NCBI GenBank assembly: GCA_003218525.1
Contig: QHNU01000204.1
Location: 1-8,272 of the forward strand
Length of the DNA: 8,272 nt
Reading direction: 5' to 3'
DNA from: Verrucomicrobiota bacterium
GTDB lineage: Bacteria > Verrucomicrobiota > Verrucomicrobiia > Chthoniobacterales > UBA10450
Notes under the pieces: generated by a model
Databases searched by the model: none
Told to the model about the DNA's origin: nothing
Seen by the model: only the letters and a program-made list of their open reading frames with translations
Position numbers and translations under genes: made by a program
Shown: positions 1-4,850 of the stretch, one piece after another
Layout of the letters: each line of letters opens with the position of its first letter
Numbering within the stretch: position 1 is the first letter of the stretch

Positions 1-66
1 GTTTTCCAAAACGCAGAAACAAACCCTGAGGATTTGCACATTCCGCCGGAAAAGATTTTGCGGTGA
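1..66 (+). CDS. Possible 3' end of an unidentified gene (partial)
   Basis: Frame 1 is open from the left edge for 21 codons and ends at TGA 64-66. It would encode a polar tail containing the segment NPEDLHIPPEKILR. Nothing here identifies a family. The short gap of 25 bases to the symporter start, and the purine-rich GGTGAGGAG across the stop codon, would fit the end of an upstream gene in the same operon. A 21-codon open frame also occurs often by chance, so this is a weak call. Confidence 0.3.
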   Translation, partial: VFQNAETNPEDLHIPPEKILR

Positions 67-91
67 GGAGAGCGGCGTCTACAACACAGAG

Positions 92-1444
92 ATGACTCCG
101 GGAAATGCGGCCATGCCGTCCACGCGCCGATGGTATCGGTTGTCGCTGACCGCGCAAATCATGATCGGATTAGTAGTAGGTGTTCTGATCGGCTGGTTAC
201 GACCGGAGTGGGGGAACAAGGTATATTTTCTCCGGGACATTTTCCTCAACCTGATCAAGTCGATCATTGGCCCGCTCGTCTTCTCGACGCTGGTGGTCGG
301 CATCGCTGGCGGCGGCGATTTGCGCAAAGTCGGACGGATGGGCGTGAAGGCGCTCATTTATTTCGAACTCGTGACGACGGCTGCACTGTTCATTGGTCTG
401 GCCGTCGTCAATCTGGCCAAGCCTGGCATCGGCGTTCCTCTGGTTAGTAATCAGAGCGACGTCATCCAAAAGATTGGAGAGAATCCTCCACGCACCTTGA
501 CCGAAACGTTGGTACACGTCTTTCCCTCCAGCGTGGTTGATTCGCTGGTGCGTGGCGACATTCTTCAAATTGTGGCCTTCGCCGTGCTTTTCGCGATGGC
601 GGTCTCGGCCGTTGGGGAAAAGGGCAAGCCGATGCTGCGGGCGATGGAAAGTTTGTCCCAAGTGATGTTTAAGTTAACGAATTACGTCATGAAGTTTGCA
701 CCCATCGGCGTGGGTGCGGCGATGGCGCATACCATTGGTACCCAAGGTCCGGGGGTTCTGGTTAGCTTGGGGAACCTTATCTTCACCTACTATTTGGGGT
801 TGATCATTTTTATCATCGTGATTTTCGGACTGATCATGGTCATTTCTGGGGTGCCAATCCGACAATTTGTGCGGGCCGTCCGCGAACCGGCGGCGATTGC
901 ATTTGCGACGACCAGCAGCGAATCGGCCATGCCACGAGCGATGGAGGCGATGGAACGGCTCGGGGTACCGAAGCGGATTGTCGGCTTCGTCATGCCGACT
1001 GGCTATTCATTCAATCTCGACGGTTCGATGATTTTTCTTGCCGTTAGCTCGATGTTCATCACGCAAGCTGCCGAGGCGAGCACCGGCTTACGCTTCAATT
1101 TCGGTCAGCAATTAACAATGATGCTTACTTTCATGGTCACCTCTAAGGGACTGGCCGGGGTCCCGCGGGCGTCAGTACTGGTCCTGCTTGCGACATTGAC
1201 GAACATACTCCCGGCCGGAGTGGCCGCTGCTGGTGTGGGTATCGTTCTGGGCATCGACGCGATCATGGATATGGGTCGCTCGTGCGTGAACCTGGTTGGA
1301 AACGCTCTCGCAACCGTGGTGATAGCGAGATGGGAAGGTGAATTTGATGACCGTCGTGCTCGGATTTTTGGCACGACCCAAGAAGCTGAGCTGGATTTAA
1401 GATCTGGCGAGGTCGCCCTCGCGGACGCAGCTGTCGAGGATTGA
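92..1444 (+). CDS. Dicarboxylate/amino acid:cation symporter (DAACS/SDF family, GltP/DctA-like)
   Basis: A 450-residue inner-membrane secondary transporter of the glutamate transporter fold, expected to import C4-dicarboxylates or acidic amino acids with Na+ or H+. The family landmarks appear in order: a hydrophobic N-terminal scaffold from about residue 20; hairpin HP1 with the serine-rich TTSSESAMP at 273-281; the TM7 signature SFNLDGS at 306-312; hairpin HP2 with SKGLAGVP at 351-358; and TM8 with D389, D393, R396, N400 and N404. The TM8 segment NLVGNALATVVIARWEGEFD resembles DctA-type proteins more than classical glutamate carriers, but substrate cannot be fixed from this. Length is normal and the reading frame is intact. 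The ATG at 92 gives full length, but the purine-rich GGTGAGGAG lies about 20 bases upstream, too far for a good ribosome site. The in-frame ATG at 113 is a real alternative that removes only seven residues. The gene converges with the receiver gene downstream. Confidence 0.95.
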   Translation: MTPGNAAMPSTRRWYRLSLTAQIMIGLVVGVLIGWLRPEWGNKVYFLRDIFLNLIKSIIGPLVFSTLVVGIAGGGDLRKVGRMGVKALIYFELVTTAALFIGLAVVNLAKPGIGVPLVSNQSDVIQKIGENPPRTLTETLVHVFPSSVVDSLVRGDILQIVAFAVLFAMAVSAVGEKGKPMLRAMESLSQVMFKLTNYVMKFAPIGVGAAMAHTIGTQGPGVLVSLGNLIFTYYLGLIIFIIVIFGLIMVISGVPIRQFVRAVREPAAIAFATTSSESAMPRAMEAMERLGVPKRIVGFVMPTGYSFNLDGSMIFLAVSSMFITQAAEASTGLRFNFGQQLTMMLTFMVTSKGLAGVPRASVLVLLATLTNILPAGVAAAGVGIVLGIDAIMDMGRSCVNLVGNALATVVIARWEGEFDDRRARIFGTTQEAELDLRSGEVALADAAVED

Positions 1445-1456
1445 AAGGGCGGTGAT

Positions 1457-1476
1457 CCGATCGGGTTAGCGATCGG
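1457..1476. terminator. Hairpin between convergent genes (possible bidirectional terminator)
   Basis: A perfect 7-bp inverted repeat, CCGATCG (1457-1463) and CGATCGG (1470-1476), separated by six bases. It begins 12 bases after the symporter stop and overlaps the last codons and stop of the convergent receiver gene. Its placement suits a shared terminator, but neither side has a good T-tract: the + side continues TTGGGTCC. Termination is therefore inferred from position and symmetry only. Confidence 0.35.
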
Positions 1477-1894
1477 TTGGGTCCGAACTGATTACCTGAG
1501 GCATTTCGGTTGCGGAAACTTGGGAGCGCCGCCGGGGCTGAGGCGATCGAGTAGCCGCGGCGTTGAGTGCGACTTCTAATATCTCAAGAGCAACGGGCTT
1601 GGAAAGGACCGCGATTGCCCCGGAATCAGCCAACTCGGCCACCTTCGGCATGCCCGAAACGAGGATAATCCGGGCATTTGGGTCCTTGGCGAGAATGTTT
1701 CGGCAGGCCGTTGCACCGTTCAATTTCGCCATAACATAATCCATTAGAACAACATCGGGTTTCAGGCGGCCGTAGGCCTGAATTGCTTCCAAGCCCGAGC
1801 TAACGACATCGACGACCTCGTGGTGACAAAGCCCAACTAGATCGCCCAAGGAAGCTCCAACGCTTCTTTGGTCGTCGGCAATCAGCACGCGCAT
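1466..1894 (-). CDS. Stand-alone response regulator receiver (CheY-like) protein
   Basis: A 142-residue cytoplasmic protein that is almost entirely one receiver domain. Visible landmarks are the acidic pair D7/D8 in LIADDQ, the phospho-acceptor D52 in VLMDYVM, the switch residue S80 in ILVSGMP, and K99 in LSKP. The 'switch' aromatic position of CheY is not obvious. After about residue 115 comes a short, probably disordered tail rich in Arg, Pro and Ser, with no output domain. It would accept phosphate from a histidine kinase and act through protein contacts, or serve as a phosphate sink. No kinase is present in the window, so its pathway is unknown. The ATG at 1894 gives the canonical receiver N-terminus (MRVLIADDQ), and CAGGT just upstream is a weak ribosome site. 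It lies 66 bases after the small membrane protein gene on the same strand and could be read through from it. Confidence 0.9.
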   Translation of the reverse strand: MRVLIADDQRSVGASLGDLVGLCHHEVVDVVSSGLEAIQAYGRLKPDVVLMDYVMAKLNGATACRNILAKDPNARIILVSGMPKVAELADSGAIAVLSKPVALEILEVALNAAATRSPQPRRRSQVSATEMPQVISSDPTDR

Positions 1895-1915
1895 ACCTGA
1901 TCGGCAGAAGTTTCC

Positions 1916-1946
1916 ATGCCAGCGCCGGAATTTTTCCCGCCGGCAT
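1916..1946 (-). other. Inverted repeat in the leader of the receiver gene
   Basis: ATGCC (1916-1920) pairs with GGCAT (1942-1946), and a nested GGAA/TTCC pairing (1927-1930 with 1934-1937) sits inside. The alternative pairing GCCGG (1924-1928) with CCGGC (1940-1944) competes with it. The structure lies between the small membrane protein gene and the receiver gene on the minus strand, 22 bases upstream of the receiver start. There is no T-tract. It could be an attenuator-like hairpin, an operator, or chance. Confidence 0.2.
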
Positions 1947-1960
1947 TGCAGAATTTGTGG

Positions 1961-2197
1961 TTACTTGTTGTCATTATCATTTTTCAACTTGGGATGGCTG
2001 GGCTGCGACCAAGTGGTCGGGCCTTCCACAGGCCTGATTTGGCGGGCCGGAGGCCCCATGGACCTCGGCTTAAAGTTGGTCGGAACAGCATTTGGAGGTA
2101 AGTGAACACGGCGATATTCCTTTACGCCAAGTCCAACGATTACGGCGAGCAGCACGAAACAGACGACCCGCTTCTCCTCTTTGGTCAGGACGAACAT
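1961..2197 (-). CDS. Small membrane-anchored protein of unknown function
   Basis: I do not recognise a family with certainty. From ATG 2197 the product is 78 residues; a TTG directly before it at 2200 is an alternative. The N-terminus has a short charged segment (LTKEEKR), then one hydrophobic helix of about 17 residues (VVCFVLLAVIVGLGV), then KEYRR. The remainder is rich in proline and basic residues and ends NDNDNK, with no cysteines or catalytic motif. A short cytoplasmic N-terminus followed by one helix fits a single-pass inner-membrane protein with its tail in the periplasm. The open frame continues 33 codons upstream of the TTG into a stretch that looks like a signal peptide but has no ATG, GTG or TTG, so the annotated start may be wrong or the 5' end damaged. 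Downstream of the dienelactone hydrolase on the same strand; possibly the last gene of that operon. Confidence 0.5.
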   Translation of the reverse strand: MFVLTKEEKRVVCFVLLAVIVGLGVKEYRRVHLPPNAVPTNFKPRSMGPPARQIRPVEGPTTWSQPSHPKLKNDNDNK

Positions 2198-2299
2198 CAA
2201 TTGTGAGTTCTCAAAGGAAGTCGCTGCATCCGCTTGTCCAAGTGCGACCGCGATGAGCAGAATCGTCGCAGCATAGCGGACGAGCTTATGGCAATTGTT
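2198..2299 (-). pseudogene. Signal-peptide-like upstream extension of the small gene, without a start codon
   Basis: In frame with the small membrane protein, the minus strand is open from a TAA at 2300-2302 down to its start. The translation includes HKLVRYAATILLIAVALG followed by QADAATSFENSQ: a basic residue cluster, a hydrophobic core and an A-x-A-like cleavage region, the layout of a secretion signal. No standard start codon occurs in these codons, and the ATG at 2274-2272 is out of frame. The stretch also overlaps the last codons of the dienelactone hydrolase. It may be a former N-terminus that lost its start, a frameshift or sequencing error, or a chance hydrophobic frame. Confidence 0.35.
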
Positions 2300-3065
2300 T
2301 TAACAGCGTCTTCCAGCGTGCCCACGCATCTTCCCGGGCCTTCTTGTTCGCCTCACTCGCGCCGGGTGCTTCGCCTTCGCGCATAAAGCCGTGACCTGCG
2401 CCCTTGTAAATCACTGGTTCGTATTTCTTCCCCGCTGCTTTCATCAGCTCTTGCGCTTTGGGAATGCCGGCATTGATGCGCTGATCGTTTTCGCCGTAGA
2501 AGCCATAAACCGGACAGGCGATGCCTACCACCTGGGATGGATTATCCGGCGTTTGCCCATAGAAGGAATACGCCGCCTTCAGTTTCGGGTTCAGGTTAGC
2601 GTAACTGAAGGTAACTCCACCGCCCCAGCAAAAGCCACATATGGCGAGCGTGCCGTTACCAGCAGGGATTTTCAGCGCATAATCGGATGTGGCATCGAGG
2701 TCACTTTGAATCTGCTCTTTCGTTAAAGCAGAGATCGCCTTGCGCGCACCGTCTGCGTCAGCAAAGGTTTGACCGCTAAGCAGGTCCGGTGCGATTGCAA
2801 TCACGCCATTCTCGGCGAGTTGATCGCACATTCCTCGTACCCAATCGGTCAGGCCGAAGATTTCATGAATCACGAGCACAACCGGTGTTTTGTCTTTTCG
2901 CTCTGGATAAACGATAAAAGCTTTGATCGTGCGATCGCCTGATTTGATGTCAATCCATTCGCCATGGCGGGGCGAATTGTTCAGCCGCGGTTTCGCCCAA
3001 TCCTGAGCGAGCACCGCCGACGTCGAGAACAACGCGTAGGCGAGGGACAGGATAAGTCGCTTCAT
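2286..3065 (-). CDS. Secreted dienelactone hydrolase family protein
   Basis: A 259-residue alpha/beta hydrolase. The N-terminus is a clear Sec signal peptide (MKRLILSLAYALFSTSAVLA, cleavage likely before Q21), so the enzyme should act in the periplasm. The dienelactone hydrolase catalytic set is present: nucleophile C146 in GFCWGGG, D194 in GEND and H225 in GAGHGF. E68 in VIHEIFG matches the glutamate that contacts the cysteine in characterised members. The family hydrolyses dienelactones in chlorocatechol degradation, but many members of this broad type act on unknown esters or lactones, and no other aromatic-degradation gene is present here. The ATG overlaps the TGA of doxX (ATGA, 3062-3065), which strongly supports this start and implies translational coupling. 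Length is typical for a family member carrying a signal peptide. Confidence 0.93.
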   Translation of the reverse strand: MKRLILSLAYALFSTSAVLAQDWAKPRLNNSPRHGEWIDIKSGDRTIKAFIVYPERKDKTPVVLVIHEIFGLTDWVRGMCDQLAENGVIAIAPDLLSGQTFADADGARKAISALTKEQIQSDLDATSDYALKIPAGNGTLAICGFCWGGGVTFSYANLNPKLKAAYSFYGQTPDNPSQVVGIACPVYGFYGENDQRINAGIPKAQELMKAAGKKYEPVIYKGAGHGFMREGEAPGASEANKKAREDAWARWKTLLKQLP

Positions 3066-3514
3066 CGAGCGACGGTGGTCGTCGTTGTTGCCGGCGCAGC
3101 ACGACGTCCGATTAACGAATCAATACTCCAGCGACCAGCTCCGTAAAAGAAGACAAAGAGGAAAATCCAGCAATAGAGAACGGCAAGTTCACCTTTGTTT
3201 AGAAGCGGGAAAAATTGCTCGGTCGTAGCCGGTGGGTGATTCAAGGCCTTGCCGGCCGCGTGAATCATGAAGTAAGCGACCGCCATTTCACCGCTGGCAA
3301 TGAGAGCCGCGATTCGTGTTAGAAGCCCAAAAGCAACCAAAAACCCGCCGACCAACTCGATCCAAGCACCCACTAGCATTATTCCCTCACCGGCACCTTG
3401 GCCGCCCGGTGGAAAACCGAGCAACTTCTGTCCGCCGTGGCAGGCAAACATTAGGCCTATGATTAGTCGCAAAATGCAATAAACCGGGTCCACATAACGA
3501 TTGAGCGCGTTCAT
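3062..3514 (-). CDS. DoxX family membrane protein
   Basis: A 150-residue inner-membrane protein with four predicted helices at roughly 11-26, 45-64, 67-85 and 108-126. DoxX-family features are the short loop HGGQKLLGF (26-34) after helix 1, the glycine-rich helix 2 with E53 and GG at 56-57, NKGELAVLY before helix 4, and GAGRWSIDSLI (125-135) at the C-terminal end. The tail ends in an unusual run of threonines (TTTTT, about 143-147). Family function is poorly defined; members are linked to quinone/thiosulfate oxidation or oxidative-stress complexes, and nothing here settles which. It overlaps the dienelactone hydrolase by four bases and its own ATG overlaps the stop of the AraC-like remnant upstream in the same ATGA manner. 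The start has no strong Shine-Dalgarno sequence, but it puts a normal short cytoplasmic segment before helix 1. Confidence 0.9.
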   Translation of the reverse strand: MNALNRYVDPVYCILRLIIGLMFACHGGQKLLGFPPGGQGAGEGIMLVGAWIELVGGFLVAFGLLTRIAALIASGEMAVAYFMIHAAGKALNHPPATTEQFFPLLNKGELAVLYCWIFLFVFFYGAGRWSIDSLIGRRAAPATTTTTVAR

Positions 3515-3708
3515 GGGCGCAGAGACTGCCGAATGAGAGTGCCAGGGTCAAGCTGCGATGCGCCTGGCATCGACGATGAAGTGGTATCCGATTTGGCTAG
3601 CAATTCTCTTGCGATTTCCAGCCGCATCGATGTGGCAACAAAATCCGAAAATTCGCCATTTAAACGCAGGCAAGGATGCAAAAGGCGAGTAGCCGTCGCC
3701 GCGCTCAC
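3511..3708 (-). pseudogene. Degenerate C-terminal fragment of an AraC-family regulator
   Basis: A GTG-initiated frame of 65 residues. Its middle, LNGEFSDFVATSMRLEIAREL followed by LAKSDTT, follows the pattern between the two helix-turn-helix motifs of AraC/XylS regulators (G-x-S/F-x-x-x-x-x-x-R-x-x-x-A-x-x-L-L). Further on, LDPGTLIRQSLR resembles the second motif's usual 'GYSDPSxFxRAFRRW' end. The signature is eroded: the segment that should read like 'ISEMALALGYSD' is SSSMPGASQLD, about one residue short, and the frame stops straight after LRP. No N-terminal effector domain lies upstream, where the open frame reaches only about 3771. This looks like a truncated relic rather than a working regulator, although it could still be translated because its TGA overlaps the doxX ATG. 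I recognised it by eye without a profile search. Confidence 0.45.
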
Positions 3709-3746
3709 GATATATGGCGTACATAATGATCCTGGCGGGACGTTGA

Positions 3747-3762
3747 GGGCCGGTAACGGCCC
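3747..3762. other. 6-bp inverted repeat with four-base loop
   Basis: GGGCCG (3747-3752) and CGGCCC (3757-3762) pair perfectly around GTAA, a GNRA-type loop if read on the + strand (TTAC on the minus strand). No T-tract follows on either side. It sits downstream of the larger hairpin after ku and could be part of the same 3' structure. Confidence 0.3.
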
Positions 3763-3785
3763 CAGTCCAGGTCATCCGCTTTCGG

Positions 3786-3814
3786 AGTCACCGACGCATT
3801 CTGGGTCGGCGACC
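3786..3814 (-). terminator. Strong hairpin 28 bases after the ku stop
   Basis: On the minus strand GGTCGCCGAC (3814-3805) pairs with GTCGGTGACT (3795-3786): ten consecutive pairs, two of them G-U, around a nine-base loop. The two wobble pairs exist only in the minus-strand RNA (they are A-C mismatches on the other strand), which suggests the structure belongs to a transcript in the ku direction. Lack of a following U-run means it is either a Rho-assisted end, a 3' stabilising stem, or chance. Confidence 0.4.
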
Positions 3815-3841
3815 TTGGGCGACCGTGTAACAGTCTCCTCA

Positions 3842-4696
3842 TCAGGCGGCCTTGCGGTGGCGCGTCTTATTCGTGGCATGCGCAGAAGCTTTGCGTGCCC
3901 CTCTAGTTTTCTTGACCCCCTTTTTTTGGTTGAGGCTTTCCTGTAGTACGGCCACCAGATCAATCACCTTGGTTGAGGGCGGTGCTTTCTTTTTCGGTTT
4001 CTCCTCCAATTCCTTGCCGCCGGCTTCTACTTTTTCTTCGATCACCTCCATCAAAGCGTCACGATAATCGTCGCGATATTTCTTTGGATCCCACTTGGAC
4101 GACATGCTGTTAATCAAGGCTGTCGCCATATCCACTTCGCGTTTCCCGGGCTCGATCTTTTTCGGGAGATGTAACTTGTCCGGGTCGGCTAACTCCTCAG
4201 CGAAATGCATCAGTTCCAAAACCAGCACGTTATTTTCCGCTTTGACGCCCGCGAGATATTGGCGCGTTTTGATCACCACTTTGGCGATGCCGACCTTGCC
4301 GGTTTTTCCTAGCGTTTCACGCAACAAGACATAAGCCTTGTCGCCGCCCTTCTGCGGCTCGAGATAATAGGGCTTATAAAAAAACACCGGATCGATCTCC
4401 TCCTGCTCAACAAAGTCCTGAATGTCGACGGTCTGCGTCGCTTCGAGGTCGACCCGTTGGAAATCTTCATCTTTGAGGACGACATACTTGCCCTTTTCGT
4501 ATTCGTAGCCTTTGACGATTTGCTCCCACGGCACTTCCTTGCCGTCCTTTTCCGCGACTCGCTTGTAATTGACCGGACTCAAGTCTTTCGCGCGGAGAAG
4601 GCGAAAGCGTAGGTCTTCCTTACGTGTCGCTGGATACAATGCGATCGGAATATTAACCAAGCCAAAGCTGATGCTGCCTTTCCAAATTGCTCGCAT
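3842..4696 (-). CDS. ku: Ku protein, bacterial non-homologous end joining
   Basis: A 284-residue homologue of bacterial Ku, the homodimeric ring that binds DNA double-strand ends and recruits ligase LigD. The N-terminus (MRAIWKGSISFGLVNIPIAL) is the diagnostic bacterial Ku start, followed by FRLLRAKDLSPVNYKRV and the beta-barrel core to about residue 190 (EIDPVFFYKPYYLEP at 100-114, AYVLLRETL at 121-129, IAKVVIKTRQYLAGV at 137-151, LMHFAEEL at 162-169). A conserved helical region follows (TALINSMSSKWDPKKYRDDY). The C-terminus is lysine-rich (KPKKK near 233, then RGARK, ending RHRKAA), as in the basic tails of many bacterial Ku proteins that add DNA binding. Length is typical. LigD, often adjacent, is absent from this window, so the ligase must be elsewhere or an ordinary ligase may be used. 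The ATG at 4696 is fixed by family alignment; GAAG lies close upstream as a weak ribosome site. Confidence 0.97.
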   Translation of the reverse strand: MRAIWKGSISFGLVNIPIALYPATRKEDLRFRLLRAKDLSPVNYKRVAEKDGKEVPWEQIVKGYEYEKGKYVVLKDEDFQRVDLEATQTVDIQDFVEQEEIDPVFFYKPYYLEPQKGGDKAYVLLRETLGKTGKVGIAKVVIKTRQYLAGVKAENNVLVLELMHFAEELADPDKLHLPKKIEPGKREVDMATALINSMSSKWDPKKYRDDYRDALMEVIEEKVEAGGKELEEKPKKKAPPSTKVIDLVAVLQESLNQKKGVKKTRGARKASAHATNKTRHRKAA

Positions 4697-4709
4697 TCTT
4701 CAGCTAATT

Positions 4710-4729
4710 CGTTGCTCGTGATTGCAACG
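4710..4729. promoter_or_regulatory. Inverted repeat just upstream of the ku start
   Basis: CGTTGC (4710-4715) and GCAACG (4724-4729) form a 6-bp dyad around eight bases, ending 13 bases before the ku ATG on the minus strand. It could be an operator half-site pair or a leader hairpin close to the ribosome site. No clear -35/-10 promoter is visible beside it, so the regulatory role is inference. Confidence 0.3.
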
Positions 4730-4743
4730 GTGGTCTGCCTGAA

Positions 4744-4772
4744 GCGCCTTCGGTTCACCGAACCGCCGGCGC
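4744..4772 (-). terminator. Two-tier hairpin in the ispH-ku gap
   Basis: Inner arms CGGTTC (4751-4756) and GAACCG (4760-4765) pair around three bases. Outside a 2x2 internal mismatch, arms GCGCC (4744-4748) and GGCGC (4768-4772) pair again, giving 11 Watson-Crick pairs within 29 bases. It lies about 80 bases after the ispH stop, upstream of ku on the same strand. There is no T-tract, so it may end or stabilise the ispH message, or be part of the ku leader. Confidence 0.4.
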
Positions 4773-4805
4773 GCGAGTCCGAGCTGGACTGGCGAGGTCA
4801 ACTCG

Positions 4806-4817
4806 CGAAAGCTTTCG
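4806..4817. promoter_or_regulatory. Perfect 12-bp palindrome CGAAAGCTTTCG
   Basis: An exact palindrome in the ispH-ku gap, about 110 bases upstream of the ku start and 33 bases after the ispH stop. A neighbouring 5-bp stem GCGAG/CTCGC (4792-4806) touches it. It has the shape of a binding site for a dimeric regulator, but no known operator is recognised. Confidence 0.25.
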
Positions 4818-4850
4818 GAGTCAATCGCCCGTACCGGGACCGGGGTTATG

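Larger units (their letters stand above)
3709..3841. other. Non-coding gap between ku and the AraC-like remnant
   Basis: With the remnant at 3511-3708, the stretch between the doxX start and the ku stop is about 327 bases without an intact gene. No convincing promoter (-35/-10 pair) or RNA gene is seen. What it does hold is structure: a 10-bp hairpin on the minus strand (3786-3814), a small stem TCCG/CGGA (3775-3786), a stem GGGCCG/CGGCCC (3747-3762), and a short tandem repeat GGCGACC at 3808-3814 and 3818-3824. Open frames on either strand have no recognisable protein features. Confidence 0.5.

Noticed and set aside
1..12. Inverted repeat GTTTT-CC-AAAAC at the left edge.
   Set aside because: Short, AT-only arms inside the open frame of the possible upstream gene, and at the window edge, so it cannot be judged.
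1916..2101. A + strand open frame of 61 codons opposite the small membrane protein.
   Set aside because: It has no motif, opposes a minus-strand frame that has a clear membrane helix, and has no plausible upstream signal.
3548..3775. A second minus-strand open frame of 75 codons upstream of doxX.
   Set aside because: It runs in a different frame from the AraC-like match, is rich in unusual residues and shows no domain. A fragment (RKRIASQIGYHF) may reflect a frameshifted part of the same relic, but that is not enough to call it.
3533..3946. A + strand open frame of 137 codons across the ku 3' end and the gap beside it.
   Set aside because: It overlaps ku antisense for 105 bases, has no recognisable motif, and lies in a region where the minus strand carries AraC-like sequence.
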